From the NCBI RefSeq assembly GCF_900142175.1, contig NZ_FQZX01000001.1, positions 434,001 through 498,000 of the forward strand: 64,000 nt of DNA. The letters are read 5' to 3'. A program made the translations under genes and the position numbers. The notes beneath the pieces are model-generated. The model saw only the letters and a list, made by a program, of their open reading frames with translations. It was not told where the DNA came from and searched no databases. This stretch comes from Maribacter aquivivus. Lineage in GTDB: Bacteria > Bacteroidota > Bacteroidia > Flavobacteriales > Flavobacteriaceae. Of the stretch, positions 17,743-26,071 are shown piece after piece (positions within the stretch are counted from its first letter, which is position 1; each line of letters begins with the position of its first letter).

Positions 17743-17771
17743 CAAAAGTAAAGATAATACTATTACTGCAA
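17743..17771 (-). promoter_or_regulatory. primary-sigma promoter of the PhoB/PhoR-like operon
   Basis: On the minus strand a TTG (17769-17771) and a TACTTTTG (17743-17750) are 18 bases apart. This matches the TTG-N17-23-TAnnTTTG rule for Flavobacteriia. The regulator's ATG is 26 bases further on. Confidence 0.65.
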
Positions 17772-17777
17772 CGCCAC

Positions 17778-17835
17778 TTAACATTGATTTAATGTAGTAA
17801 CGTTTACATAACATTAACAAAATAAATGTTTAACA
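17778..17835. promoter_or_regulatory. TTAACA-type repeat cluster, candidate PhoB-like operator
   Basis: Direct copies of TTWACA lie at 17778 (TTAACA), 17803 (TTTACA), 17814 (TTAACA) and 17830 (TTAACA), with a weaker TTTAAT at 17788. The 17803 and 17814 copies are 11 bp apart, the period known for PhoP boxes in Bacillus. The cluster begins seven bases behind the -33 element of the regulator's promoter and faces the receptor gene on the other side. Confidence 0.4.
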
Positions 17836-17901
17836 TGGATCTAACCCGAACATTACACCCTCTCTGTTTCTTTGCCGCTGATTAAAGAATCGATATATCT
17901 A

Positions 17902-20730
17902 ATGAACAAGTTACTATTTTTTACATTCCTTTTTATCTCTATTATTTCTAGTGCACAAGACACAGGAAGCATTGTTGGAACACTCAAAGACAAAGAGCTA
18001 AACGACGAACCATTACCATTTGCAAACGTATTATTAAAAGGTACTACTAAAGGTACTACTTCTGATTTTGACGGACTATATGAGATTTCAGACATTGAGC
18101 CTGGCACCTATACTATATCTTTTAGTTATTTAGGATACGAAACTGTTGAAATGCCTAATATTGAAATTATAGCTGGCAAGGTTACTACTATAGATGTTTC
18201 ACTTAGCGCATCGCAAGGTGTATCACTTGATGAAGTAACGGTAACTACTGTTGCTCGTAAAGATTCTGAAACAGCATTATTGCTAGACCAGAAGAGAGCT
18301 ATCGAAATTAAAGAAAGTATAGGCGCTGTAGAGCTTGCGAAAATTGGAGTATCTGATGCTGCAACTGCTACTACAAAAATATCTGGTGTTTCTAGCAGTG
18401 AAGCCTCAGGCGATGTATTTGTAAGAGGATTAGGTGATAGATATTTATCCTCTACATTAAACGGACTTCCTGTGCCTTCTGATGATATTGATAAAAAGAA
18501 CATTAATCTTTCTTTATTCCCAACACGTGTTCTTCAAAATGTAAGTATCAGTAAAACATACGGAGTAGAAGGGTCTGCTGACCAAGCTTCTGGTACAGTT
18601 AACATTACCTCTAGAGAATTAGCGGGTTCTAGTGAACTTGCAATTGGCGTTTCTGGTGGTGTAAATTCAAACGTTACAAAAAGCGGAGTTTATGATAATT
18701 TCAGAATATCACAGAATTCAAAGAATACAACATTCGGTTTCTACGACCAAAATCTTTCTACACAACAGTTAATTACCAACCAAGGGTGGAATACTTTAAG
18801 ACAAGAAAACCCTATGGATTATTCTATGTCTATCGCTGCAGGTAAGAAAATAGCAGATAAGCTTGCTATATTCTTCACAGCTTCTCACTCTAGATCTTTT
18901 GAGCATAGAGAAGGGGTCTTTAGACAATACCGTTCTAACTTTATAGATGACACTATTACCGATGCAACCACGTTTCAAAAGAAAATAGTAAACACCGGCT
19001 TATTAGATATTACTTATTTAGCCAACGCTAAGAACAAAATTAAGTCAAGCACCTTTTTCGTTAACAAACTAGATGAAAATGTTTTTGAAGGTGGTCGTAA
19101 CGGCGAGGCAACAATATTTGAAGAAACTAGCCCAAGTGAAGGTCTATTTCAATTTATTAGAGATCAGAACACAAAACAAACTAGACTGTTAGTAACGCAA
19201 TTAATAGGTAGACATCAAATTGGTGAGAAAAACACACTGAATTGGGCCGCAGGTTATAACCTTTTAAATGCCGATGAACCTAATAGAATTAGAAACGAAG
19301 TCAATTTTGACCCAGATGGCACACTTGTTCAACTAGGTAGAAATGGCGGATTTCAACAACGTAAGTCGAGTCAAAAAATTGAGGACAACGAATTCAGTGC
19401 TTACCTAAAAGATGAACTAAAAATCATTGACGAGGAAACAAGAAACTTTAAATTAAACTTTGGTCTTTCTTATAGAAATAAAGAACGTGATTTTAGTTCT
19501 GAGTTTGTTGGTGTAGAAGAAGTCAATACCAATGCAGTTAACCCATCATCTATTGATGATCTTGGTGCAGTTTTTCGTCAATCTTATTTTGATGCGGGAC
19601 TATTAGAAATTAATCTTTTAGGTTCAAATGCAAATGACGAAAGAAAAGATATCTATTTAGGAACTTTAGATTCTAAGGCAGCATTCTTTTCTTTTAATGT
19701 TGGACTTGACCAATGGAACTTTGATGCAGGCCTACGTTTTCAAAGAGATGAAATTAAAGTTGCTTATGATATAGGAAACCTTTCACCTAGAACAGGAGAT
19801 AGCAATCAAGATTACAGCAACTTCTATCCTAGCTTAAATATAAAGTACACTATTAACGAACTAAACGCATTACGTTTAGCAGTAAGCCGCACAATTACAT
19901 TACCAGAATTTAAAGAAATAGCGCCTTTTAACTATGTTTCTCCAACTGGTCAAATAACTAGAGGTAATCCAGATTTAATAGCATCAAAAGATATTAATCT
20001 AGATTTAAAATGGGAATACTTTCCATCTGCTGCTCAACTTGTTTCTGTTGCTGCATTCTATAAAGATATATCTGATCCAATCAACAGAGTTAGAGAAAGA
20101 GGTTCTGCAGGTATCTTCTCTTACTTCAATTCTGGTGAGAAAGCTGAAATTTTTGGTCTTGAAGCAGAAACTAAATTAGATTTAGTCACTCCTGCCTACA
20201 ACGATGACGATGGTTCAGAATCTGGTTACAACCTCAACATGGTTCTTAATGTAACCCGTATGTGGCATCAACAAGATTTAAAAGAAATTTATAATGATGA
20301 AGGCAATTTATTAAGAAGCTTCCAATATAAAGGTATAACCAAAACTGATCTTCAAGGTGCTTCTGATTGGATTTTCAATACTAGTTTAAATTATGATACT
20401 GCTGGTGACAATCCTTTTGCGGCATCTATAAATGCAAATTATGCATCAGACAAAATTTATTCTTTAGGCGTACCTACTGACCAAACCAATAGAGACATCT
20501 TTTATGATGACGCTATCGTTGAAAATGGTTTCGTAGTCTTAAATGCCCAAATCAGTAAAGAATTTGGTGAGCATATTAAAGTAAGCCTTACAGGTAAAAA
20601 CTTATTAAATCCAGAAATAAAACAAACACAATTAATTCGCAACCCAGTAACTGAAATAGAACTTGAGCAAACTGTTAGCTCTTACTCTACCGGTATGGGA
20701 ATAAGCTTAGGGCTTAATTACAAATTCTAA
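17902..20730 (+). CDS. TonB-dependent receptor with carboxypeptidase-D-like N-terminal domain
   Basis: A 942-residue outer-membrane receptor. A signal peptide (about residues 1-19, ending SSAQ) is followed by a carboxypeptidase-regulatory-like beta domain (20-105), a plug with the receptor hallmark DVFVRGLGDRYLSS, and a long beta-barrel ending in LGLNYKF. I moved the start ten codons downstream of the first ATG because a signal peptide begins directly there. No SusD partner follows; instead there is a beta-helix-like lipoprotein. The divergent PhoB/PhoR-like operon may control it, which would fit phosphate or phospho-compound uptake, but the ligand is not shown by the sequence. Confidence 0.9.
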   Translation: MNKLLFFTFLFISIISSAQDTGSIVGTLKDKELNDEPLPFANVLLKGTTKGTTSDFDGLYEISDIEPGTYTISFSYLGYETVEMPNIEIIAGKVTTIDVSLSASQGVSLDEVTVTTVARKDSETALLLDQKRAIEIKESIGAVELAKIGVSDAATATTKISGVSSSEASGDVFVRGLGDRYLSSTLNGLPVPSDDIDKKNINLSLFPTRVLQNVSISKTYGVEGSADQASGTVNITSRELAGSSELAIGVSGGVNSNVTKSGVYDNFRISQNSKNTTFGFYDQNLSTQQLITNQGWNTLRQENPMDYSMSIAAGKKIADKLAIFFTASHSRSFEHREGVFRQYRSNFIDDTITDATTFQKKIVNTGLLDITYLANAKNKIKSSTFFVNKLDENVFEGGRNGEATIFEETSPSEGLFQFIRDQNTKQTRLLVTQLIGRHQIGEKNTLNWAAGYNLLNADEPNRIRNEVNFDPDGTLVQLGRNGGFQQRKSSQKIEDNEFSAYLKDELKIIDEETRNFKLNFGLSYRNKERDFSSEFVGVEEVNTNAVNPSSIDDLGAVFRQSYFDAGLLEINLLGSNANDERKDIYLGTLDSKAAFFSFNVGLDQWNFDAGLRFQRDEIKVAYDIGNLSPRTGDSNQDYSNFYPSLNIKYTINELNALRLAVSRTITLPEFKEIAPFNYVSPTGQITRGNPDLIASKDINLDLKWEYFPSAAQLVSVAAFYKDISDPINRVRERGSAGIFSYFNSGEKAEIFGLEAETKLDLVTPAYNDDDGSESGYNLNMVLNVTRMWHQQDLKEIYNDEGNLLRSFQYKGITKTDLQGASDWIFNTSLNYDTAGDNPFAASINANYASDKIYSLGVPTDQTNRDIFYDDAIVENGFVVLNAQISKEFGEHIKVSLTGKNLLNPEIKQTQLIRNPVTEIELEQTVSSYSTGMGISLGLNYKF

Positions 20731-20785
20731 TTAGAAACACTCAATACTCACTAATCTTTAATTTTAATCTTTTAAAATGTTTATT

Positions 20786-22840
20786 ATGAAATTGAAAACG
20801 AAAAATTTTGTAAAAGTTTTTGCTCTTGCAGCAGCTATTACCTTTGCCAGTTGTAGCAGTGATGATAATGATCCAGATAATGGACCAGATGCGGTTTCAC
20901 CCACATGTACCGATGGTATAAAAAATGGTGATGAAACAGGAGTTGATTGTGGTGGTTCTTGTACTGCTTGCGAAACAACAAACCCAGAAGAAAGTACTGT
21001 TTTAACAGGAGAATTAACTGAAGAAAGAACACTTGATGCGACTAAAACCTATTCATTAGAAAAAAATTATAGTATTGAAGCTGGAGCTAAATTAATTATC
21101 CCTGCAGGAACCGTAATCAACGCAACTGTTGAAACAGGTGATGAAACTTCAACATACATTGTTGTACAAAGAGGTGGTGAAATAGATGTACAAGGTACAG
21201 CTGCCGCTCCAGTAACTATGCAATCTACAGGTGGTCAACCTGGTCAATGGGGTGGATTAGTAATCTTAGGTGACGCAACTACCACAGAAGGTGTTGACGC
21301 AACTGCCGAAGTTGGTAACTTTAAATACGGCGGGTCTACAAATGATGATAATTCTGGTTCAATTTCGTATTTGATCATAAAGCATGCAGGTGCTCAAATC
21401 GATGCCGAATCTCAATATAACGGTCTTACGCTTTATGCTGTAGGTTCAGGTACAACTATTGACAACGTTGCTATGATCGATGGTGATGATGATGGGGTTG
21501 AATTTTTTGGCGGAACTGTTTCTGCTTCTAACTTATACTTCGAGAACAACCAAGATGATTCTATTGACTGGACAGAAGGTTGGAACGGTACCGTTACCAA
21601 TGCATATGTTCTTCATACTAAAGAAGGTTTCTCTACAGCTGTTGAAGCTGATAAAGCAAACGGAAACCCTAGTTTAATAAACTTTACTGCTGTTTCTACA
21701 GTAGGTGGTACTGCTTTACAATTTAAAGCGACTTCTGGAGCTACAATTACCGGTCTTTCTTTGAGTGGTTACGAAACTTCAATTGATATGAAAGACGATG
21801 GTCCTTTGGCTAACGTTATTATAGAAGGTGAAGCTGGTAACCCAGATACTAGCTACAATGCAAATGCAACAGTTGATATTGCAATTTTTGATTGGGTAAA
21901 TACAGATGCAGCTGTTGGTAGCAGCATTTTAACAGGTAACTTAACTAGCGACCTTACTTTAGATGCAGGTATAAACTACTTCTTATCTAAAAACCTTAGC
22001 GTTGAAGATGGCGCTACACTTACAATACCTGCAGGTACAAAAATTACTGCTCAAGTTGAGTCTGGCGACGAAACCGAAACTTATATTGTAGTACAAAAAG
22101 GTGGTATGATTTCAATAGAAGGTACTGCGGCAAACCCAGTAGTTATGACTTCTACAAATGATAACCCTGGTGATTGGGGCGGATTGGTAATTTTAGGTGA
22201 TGCTACTACTACTGAAGGTGTAGATGCAACTGCAGAAGTAGGAAACTTCAAATATGGTGGTACTACTGATGATGATAATTCTGGTTCTATTAGCTATTTA
22301 ATTATTAAAAATGCAGGTGCTCAAATTGATGCTGAATCTCAGTACAACGGACTTACACTTTATGCTGTAGGTTCTGGAACAACTATTGACAATGTTGCAA
22401 TGATCGATGGTGAAGATGACGGAGTTGAGTTCTTTGGTGGAACTGTTTCTGCTACTAACTTATATTTCGAAAACAACCAAGATGATTCTATTGACTGGAC
22501 AGAAGGCTGGAACGGAACTGTAACTACTGCTTATGTTTTACATAATCAAGAAGGTTTTTCTACCGCTGTTGAAGCTGATAAAGCAAACGGTAATCCTAAA
22601 TTAATTGACTTTACTGCTGTATCTACTGTTGGTGGTACTGCTTTACAATTCAAAGCTACATCTGGTGCTACCTTAACAAATGTTAGCCTAGTTGGTTATA
22701 CAACTAACGTTGATATGAAAGATAATGGTCCATTAGCTAACGTAATTGTTGACGAAACTGCACTTACTACAGCTGAAGACGATGTTTTTAATGGAACTGC
22801 TGTCGATGTTGCGATTTTTGCTTGGGCAACTGATAACTAA
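20786..22840 (+). CDS. surface lipoprotein with two beta-helix-like repeats
   Basis: A 684-residue lipoprotein. A signal peptide ends in the lipobox FASC, followed by the acidic SSDDNDPD tract that often marks surface export in Bacteroidota. Next comes a cysteine-rich motif (CTDGIKNGDETGVDCGGS, then CTAC), then two copies of a domain of about 300 residues with WGGLVILGD, DGVEFFGGTV and QDDSIDWTEGWNGT. The family is a frequent partner of TonB-dependent receptors, but its biochemical role is unknown to me. Its pairing with the upstream receptor suggests ligand capture at the surface. An alternative ATG nine bases upstream is possible. Confidence 0.8.
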   Translation: MKLKTKNFVKVFALAAAITFASCSSDDNDPDNGPDAVSPTCTDGIKNGDETGVDCGGSCTACETTNPEESTVLTGELTEERTLDATKTYSLEKNYSIEAGAKLIIPAGTVINATVETGDETSTYIVVQRGGEIDVQGTAAAPVTMQSTGGQPGQWGGLVILGDATTTEGVDATAEVGNFKYGGSTNDDNSGSISYLIIKHAGAQIDAESQYNGLTLYAVGSGTTIDNVAMIDGDDDGVEFFGGTVSASNLYFENNQDDSIDWTEGWNGTVTNAYVLHTKEGFSTAVEADKANGNPSLINFTAVSTVGGTALQFKATSGATITGLSLSGYETSIDMKDDGPLANVIIEGEAGNPDTSYNANATVDIAIFDWVNTDAAVGSSILTGNLTSDLTLDAGINYFLSKNLSVEDGATLTIPAGTKITAQVESGDETETYIVVQKGGMISIEGTAANPVVMTSTNDNPGDWGGLVILGDATTTEGVDATAEVGNFKYGGTTDDDNSGSISYLIIKNAGAQIDAESQYNGLTLYAVGSGTTIDNVAMIDGEDDGVEFFGGTVSATNLYFENNQDDSIDWTEGWNGTVTTAYVLHNQEGFSTAVEADKANGNPKLIDFTAVSTVGGTALQFKATSGATLTNVSLVGYTTNVDMKDNGPLANVIVDETALTTAEDDVFNGTAVDVAIFAWATDN
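20992..22837 (+). repeat. tandem internal duplication within the lipoprotein gene
   Basis: Two halves, about 20992-21903 and 21919-22837, encode nearly the same protein in their central parts (from WGGLVILGD to LQFKATSGAT). The DNA differs at many third codon positions; for instance the bases around 21247 and 22177 encode the same WGGLVILGDATTTEG with several synonymous changes. The duplication is therefore not recent. Confidence 0.85.
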
Positions 22841-22862
22841 ATAACAGTATTATAAATTAATT

Positions 22863-22889
22863 AAAAGCCCGCAAATTGCGGGCTTTTTT
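22863..22889 (+). terminator. rho-independent terminator after the lipoprotein gene
   Basis: Ten-base arms aaaagcccgc and gcgggctttt flank a five-base loop and end in a run of six T. It lies 22 bases after the stop codon at 22840. Confidence 0.92.
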
Positions 22890-22967
22890 GTTTAGAATAA
22901 TTCTTACAATCAAAGACTACACGCTACTTAAAACCACAATAAAATGGGTAGTTAAGGTCATAAATAG

Positions 22968-23000
22968 TGCATTTCATCGATTATATTGCATTTCATCGAT
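22968..23000 (+). repeat. 14-bp direct repeat upstream of a T9SS-tail gene
   Basis: TGCATTTCATCGAT occurs at 22968-22981 and again at 22987-23000, a period of 19 bp. It is centred about 65 bases upstream of the -7 element at 23050 and could bind an activator. The protein that binds it is unknown. Confidence 0.55.
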
Positions 23001-23049
23001 CTTTTCACAATATCTACTCTTACAAAAATAAAAAGGAGTGTTAAATTCC

Positions 23050-23057
23050 TATATTTG
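23050..23057 (+). promoter_or_regulatory. flavobacterial -7 element
   Basis: TATATTTG matches TAnnTTTG and lies 27 bases before the ATG at 23085. A convincing -33 element is absent, which would fit dependence on an activator at the direct repeats upstream. Confidence 0.4.
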
Positions 23058-23084
23058 TGGCATAGCATTTGTAACCAGCTATGT

Positions 23085-23393
23085 ATGAAGCACCTTTACC
23101 TAATCCTCTTCTTTTTCTTTATTTCCTTCAGCTATGGGCAAAGTACCCAAAGTAATGGAGATATTGATGGTTTTAGTATGTATCCAAATCCGGTTACTAC
23201 AGGTAAAGTTTACATTTCTACCAACCTCAATGCTCCTAAAGAAATTTTCATCTACGATGTATTTGGCACATTATTATTGAAGACTACTATTTTAGGCAAA
23301 GAATTGAATCTTTCTGATTTAGATACTGGTGTGTACGTATTGCGTGTTCTTGAGAAAAACAAGATGTGTACACGTAAGCTGATTGTTAAGTAA
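23085..23393 (+). CDS. minimal secreted protein made of a T9SS type A sorting domain (1)
   Basis: A 102-residue protein. Residues 1-18 are a signal peptide ending FSYGQ, followed by about 11 linker residues and then a complete type A T9SS C-terminal domain from about residue 30. The domain carries the opening MYPNPV, the central EIFIYDVFGTLL, LDTGVYVLRV and the closing KLIVK. There is no passenger domain, which is odd for a sorting signal. The ATG at 23085 is chosen because the signal peptide starts there and a -7 element lies 27 bases upstream. A paralogue follows at 23570. Function unknown. Confidence 0.8.
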   Translation: MKHLYLILFFFFISFSYGQSTQSNGDIDGFSMYPNPVTTGKVYISTNLNAPKEIFIYDVFGTLLLKTTILGKELNLSDLDTGVYVLRVLEKNKMCTRKLIVK

Positions 23394-23535
23394 CAACTCC
23401 CCTCTTTTTCTCCGTATTTTCAAAGTTCACTATCGGTTAACTACACGTTTTTACGACGAATTACTTCGACTTTCTCATAGACCTACAAAAAATTTGGTTT
23501 CACAACATTTTCAGTGTTCAAGTAACACTTAACCA

Positions 23536-23543
23536 TACCTTTG
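23536..23543 (+). promoter_or_regulatory. flavobacterial -7 element
   Basis: TACCTTTG matches TAnnTTTG and lies 26 bases before the ATG at 23570, the same arrangement as for the paralogue upstream. A small inverted repeat (gtgtt-caagt-aacac) lies just before it. Confidence 0.4.
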
Positions 23544-23569
23544 AAGTGTTGATCCCAAATCAATATCAA

Positions 23570-23893
23570 ATGAAGAAAATCTACTTTATGCTATTTATGG
23601 CAGTCTCCGTTGGTTTATATGCGCAAGACACCATCGATATCAACAACCTACGAAACGATGAAATTGCCGGATTCAAATTATACCCCAACCCAGCAATTGC
23701 TGATGTTGTTTATGTAACAACACAGAACAACAACCCTAAAGAAGTTAGAGTTTATGATGTATTCGGTGAGCTAGTCTTAATCGAAAAATTGTCTGCAAAG
23801 GCAATGAATATCTCAAAGCTTTCACCGGGAGTGTATGTAGTTCAAGTAACTGAAAACGAAAAATCAATTACACGCAAGCTTGTGGTGAAATAA
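23570..23893 (+). CDS. minimal secreted protein made of a T9SS type A sorting domain (2)
   Basis: A 107-residue paralogue of the preceding gene. A signal peptide (residues 1-19, ending GLYAQ), about 14 linker residues (with INNLRNDEIAG) and a type A sorting domain (LYPNPA, EVRVYDVFGELV, LSPGVYVVQV, KLVVK) make up the whole protein. By eye about half of the domain residues match the neighbour. The ATG at 23570 is preferred over an in-frame GTG 24 bases earlier because the signal peptide begins at the ATG. Two independent promoters suggest separate expression. Confidence 0.8.
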   Translation: MKKIYFMLFMAVSVGLYAQDTIDINNLRNDEIAGFKLYPNPAIADVVYVTTQNNNPKEVRVYDVFGELVLIEKLSAKAMNISKLSPGVYVVQVTENEKSITRKLVVK

Positions 23894-23967
23894 ATAACCT
23901 ACATATTTTCATCTCAAAACAATTAAAATAATTTGGTTCAGTACCTTTACCAGAATTGGTACCGAAC

Positions 23968-24945
23968 ATGAAGCATAATGCTATTTTTGATATACAAACA
24001 GATGGGGATTTTCTAACCCAAGCACTGCGTATATTCAAGTTTCAGTATGACAACAATTTAGTCTACCACGATTTTTGCACATATTTAAACGTGCAACCAG
24101 ATGCTGTTCAAACTTTAGAACAGATTCCGTTTTTACCTATAGAATTCTTTAAGTCTAAAGATGTTCTCAGTACCACCGATACGCCAGAAATAACATTTAC
24201 TAGCAGCGGCACCACTGGCAGTGAAACAAGCAAGCACTTTGTAACCGACTTAAGTCTATACGAGCAGAGTTATCTAAAGGCTTTCAACCACTTTTACGGA
24301 GCTATTGAGGACTATTGTGTTCTTGCTCTATTACCATCGTATTTAGAGCGCACTGGCTCTTCTTTGATTTATATGGCAGATGATTTGATTAAAAAATCAA
24401 ATCACCCAGAAAGCGGTTTCTTTTTAAATGAATACGCACAGCTGCACCAATTACTGCTAGAGCTTCAAAAGACCGATACCAAAATATTGATCATAGGCGT
24501 TTCTTTCGCATTGCTCGAATTTACCGAGCAATACCAGATGTCTTTAAAAAACGCCATTATCATGGAAACTGGCGGAATGAAAGGTCGTAGAAAAGAAATT
24601 GTACGTCAAGAGTTGCATCAATTGTTATCGAACGGATTTGGAGTACCACATATACATTCTGAATACGGAATGACCGAGCTACTTTCACAAGCCTATTCAA
24701 AAGGAAACGGTGTTTTCGACTGCCCAGCTTGGATGAAGATTTTAGTACGCGATACCGAAGACCCACTCACCTATTTAAACAATGGTAAATCTGGTGGAAT
24801 CAATGTAATCGATTTGGCAAATATCAATTCTTGCTCCTTTATTGCCACTCAAGATTTAGGAAAAATAAACCAAAACGGCACTTTTGAAATTATCGGTAGA
24901 TTCGATAATTCTGATATTAGAGGGTGTAACTTGATGGTACTTTAA
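23968..24945 (+). CDS. LuxE-like acyl-protein synthetase / acyl-activating protein
   Basis: A 325-residue cytoplasmic protein of the LuxE family, which activates fatty acids with ATP to acyl-adenylate and passes the acyl group to a cysteine or partner protein. The nucleotide-binding loop TSSGTTGS lies at residues 78-85, and HSEYGMTELLSQAYS in the second half is the adenylate-family motif. The ATG at 23968 fits the family start better than the one 12 bases earlier. No LuxC reductase or other partner is adjacent, so the acceptor is unknown. The stop overlaps by three bases the stop of the convergent lipoprotein gene. Confidence 0.78.
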   Translation: MKHNAIFDIQTDGDFLTQALRIFKFQYDNNLVYHDFCTYLNVQPDAVQTLEQIPFLPIEFFKSKDVLSTTDTPEITFTSSGTTGSETSKHFVTDLSLYEQSYLKAFNHFYGAIEDYCVLALLPSYLERTGSSLIYMADDLIKKSNHPESGFFLNEYAQLHQLLLELQKTDTKILIIGVSFALLEFTEQYQMSLKNAIIMETGGMKGRRKEIVRQELHQLLSNGFGVPHIHSEYGMTELLSQAYSKGNGVFDCPAWMKILVRDTEDPLTYLNNGKSGGINVIDLANINSCSFIATQDLGKINQNGTFEIIGRFDNSDIRGCNLMVL

Positions 24946-25391
24946 TTTTTACTCAGCGAATAATCTAACCCAGGACCATCGCAAGCCATCCATAGACTAG
25001 AAATCATAGTTGAACTTCTGTACATCAATAGTTCTTTACTATCGCCCGTACAATTACCCGCTAATTCATTTCCTGTTTCAAAAGTTAGTTCTAAGTAGTG
25101 ATTTAGATCATTCTCGTATTCTACCACCTCAAAACTACCCGTAGCTTCAACAAGCTCATCACCAACAGTTCTTGATTTTACAAAAGTACCTTCTGGCGAG
25201 AAAATGTAATATTCTTGCCATTCCATTTCTACTCCTGTAGTTTCTGAATTTTGAACACTACCAGACATTTGAGTTAACTCCCATTTTTGTTCTGAGAATA
25301 CAAATTGTGTTGACTCTAAACCGAAATCATCGTCATTAGCACAAGAGGCAAGAAAAACTAGAAACAAGAACAAAAGAGCATATCTTTTCAT
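24942..25391 (-). CDS. lipocalin-like lipoprotein
   Basis: A 149-residue lipoprotein: a signal peptide ending FLASC is followed by the acidic NDDDFG and a small beta-rich domain (KWELTQMSGS, then alternating strands, with two further cysteines near the end). This pattern resembles Bacteroidota lipocalin-like proteins. The ATG at 25391 begins the signal peptide directly. It lies in a group of three small lipoproteins on this strand. The ligand and function are unknown. Confidence 0.7.
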   Translation of the reverse strand: MKRYALLFLFLVFLASCANDDDFGLESTQFVFSEQKWELTQMSGSVQNSETTGVEMEWQEYYIFSPEGTFVKSRTVGDELVEATGSFEVVEYENDLNHYLELTFETGNELAGNCTGDSKELLMYRSSTMISSLWMACDGPGLDYSLSKN

Positions 25392-25460
25392 AGAACCAAG
25401 ACTTTTAACCAATTACAAGATACCCAACTTGGCAAATAGTTGCGTTAAGGCAATCTTAAA

Positions 25461-25994
25461 TTAAAGCCCTAATATTTTAGCATCTACAAAAAAGGTAGAA
25501 TTCACCTCTAGTTCATGATCAGTACTCATTAATTCATCGGTAACGGTATTCAATCGTAAACTGAATTCATCACTCTTTATATACTCTTTCAAATCTGCAT
25601 CTGAAGTATCTAAAGTAATTCTGTTACCAGCATCTTCAGGAACTTCATCTAAACTCGCAATTCTAATTTCTTCTAGTCCATCCGCAGAGATATATACCTC
25701 TATCGAATTTAAAAAGCTAAAATCTGCACCCTCTGGCGAAATCATAACCAATTCTAATTCAGTCAACTTTATTTCTTCAATAAGGTCTTTTCTAGTATCG
25801 TTTACTTCAAAAGTAGATTCTGAATTCGTCTCTATTTCTGGAGTAAAAACATCAAAAGGTAAATCAATACCTGCAGTAGAGGGTATAGTAGCGCGCTGGC
25901 TATATTCCATATTAAACTTTGTCAATTCATCTAGCTTATCGCAAGCAATAACTAATGTAAACAAACAGATAATAGCAATACTTTTCTTAAACAT
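25461..25994 (-). CDS. predicted lipoprotein of unknown function
   Basis: A 177-residue protein with a signal peptide ending VIAC and the usual lipobox cysteine. The mature part is acidic and predicted beta-rich, with no motif I recognise. It lies between two other small lipoprotein genes. About 70 bases separate it from the next gene, and no -7 promoter element was clear. Confidence 0.65.
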   Translation of the reverse strand: MFKKSIAIICLFTLVIACDKLDELTKFNMEYSQRATIPSTAGIDLPFDVFTPEIETNSESTFEVNDTRKDLIEEIKLTELELVMISPEGADFSFLNSIEVYISADGLEEIRIASLDEVPEDAGNRITLDTSDADLKEYIKSDEFSLRLNTVTDELMSTDHELEVNSTFFVDAKILGL

Positions 25995-26071
25995 AACTTG
26001 GGGTTTATGTCTACAAACGCTATTCTAAAAGAAATATTTAAAAATAGCTGCACTAAATGACGTTCTCTTTT

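Noticed and set aside
17872..17901. Ten-codon N-terminal extension of the TonB-dependent receptor
   Set aside because: The signal peptide begins at the second ATG (17902); the extension would place charged residues ahead of it.
20992..22837. Repeated DNA that could be read as a mobile element or CRISPR-like array
   Set aside because: It is one intact coding frame with two protein units; no spacers, terminal inverted repeats or transposase.
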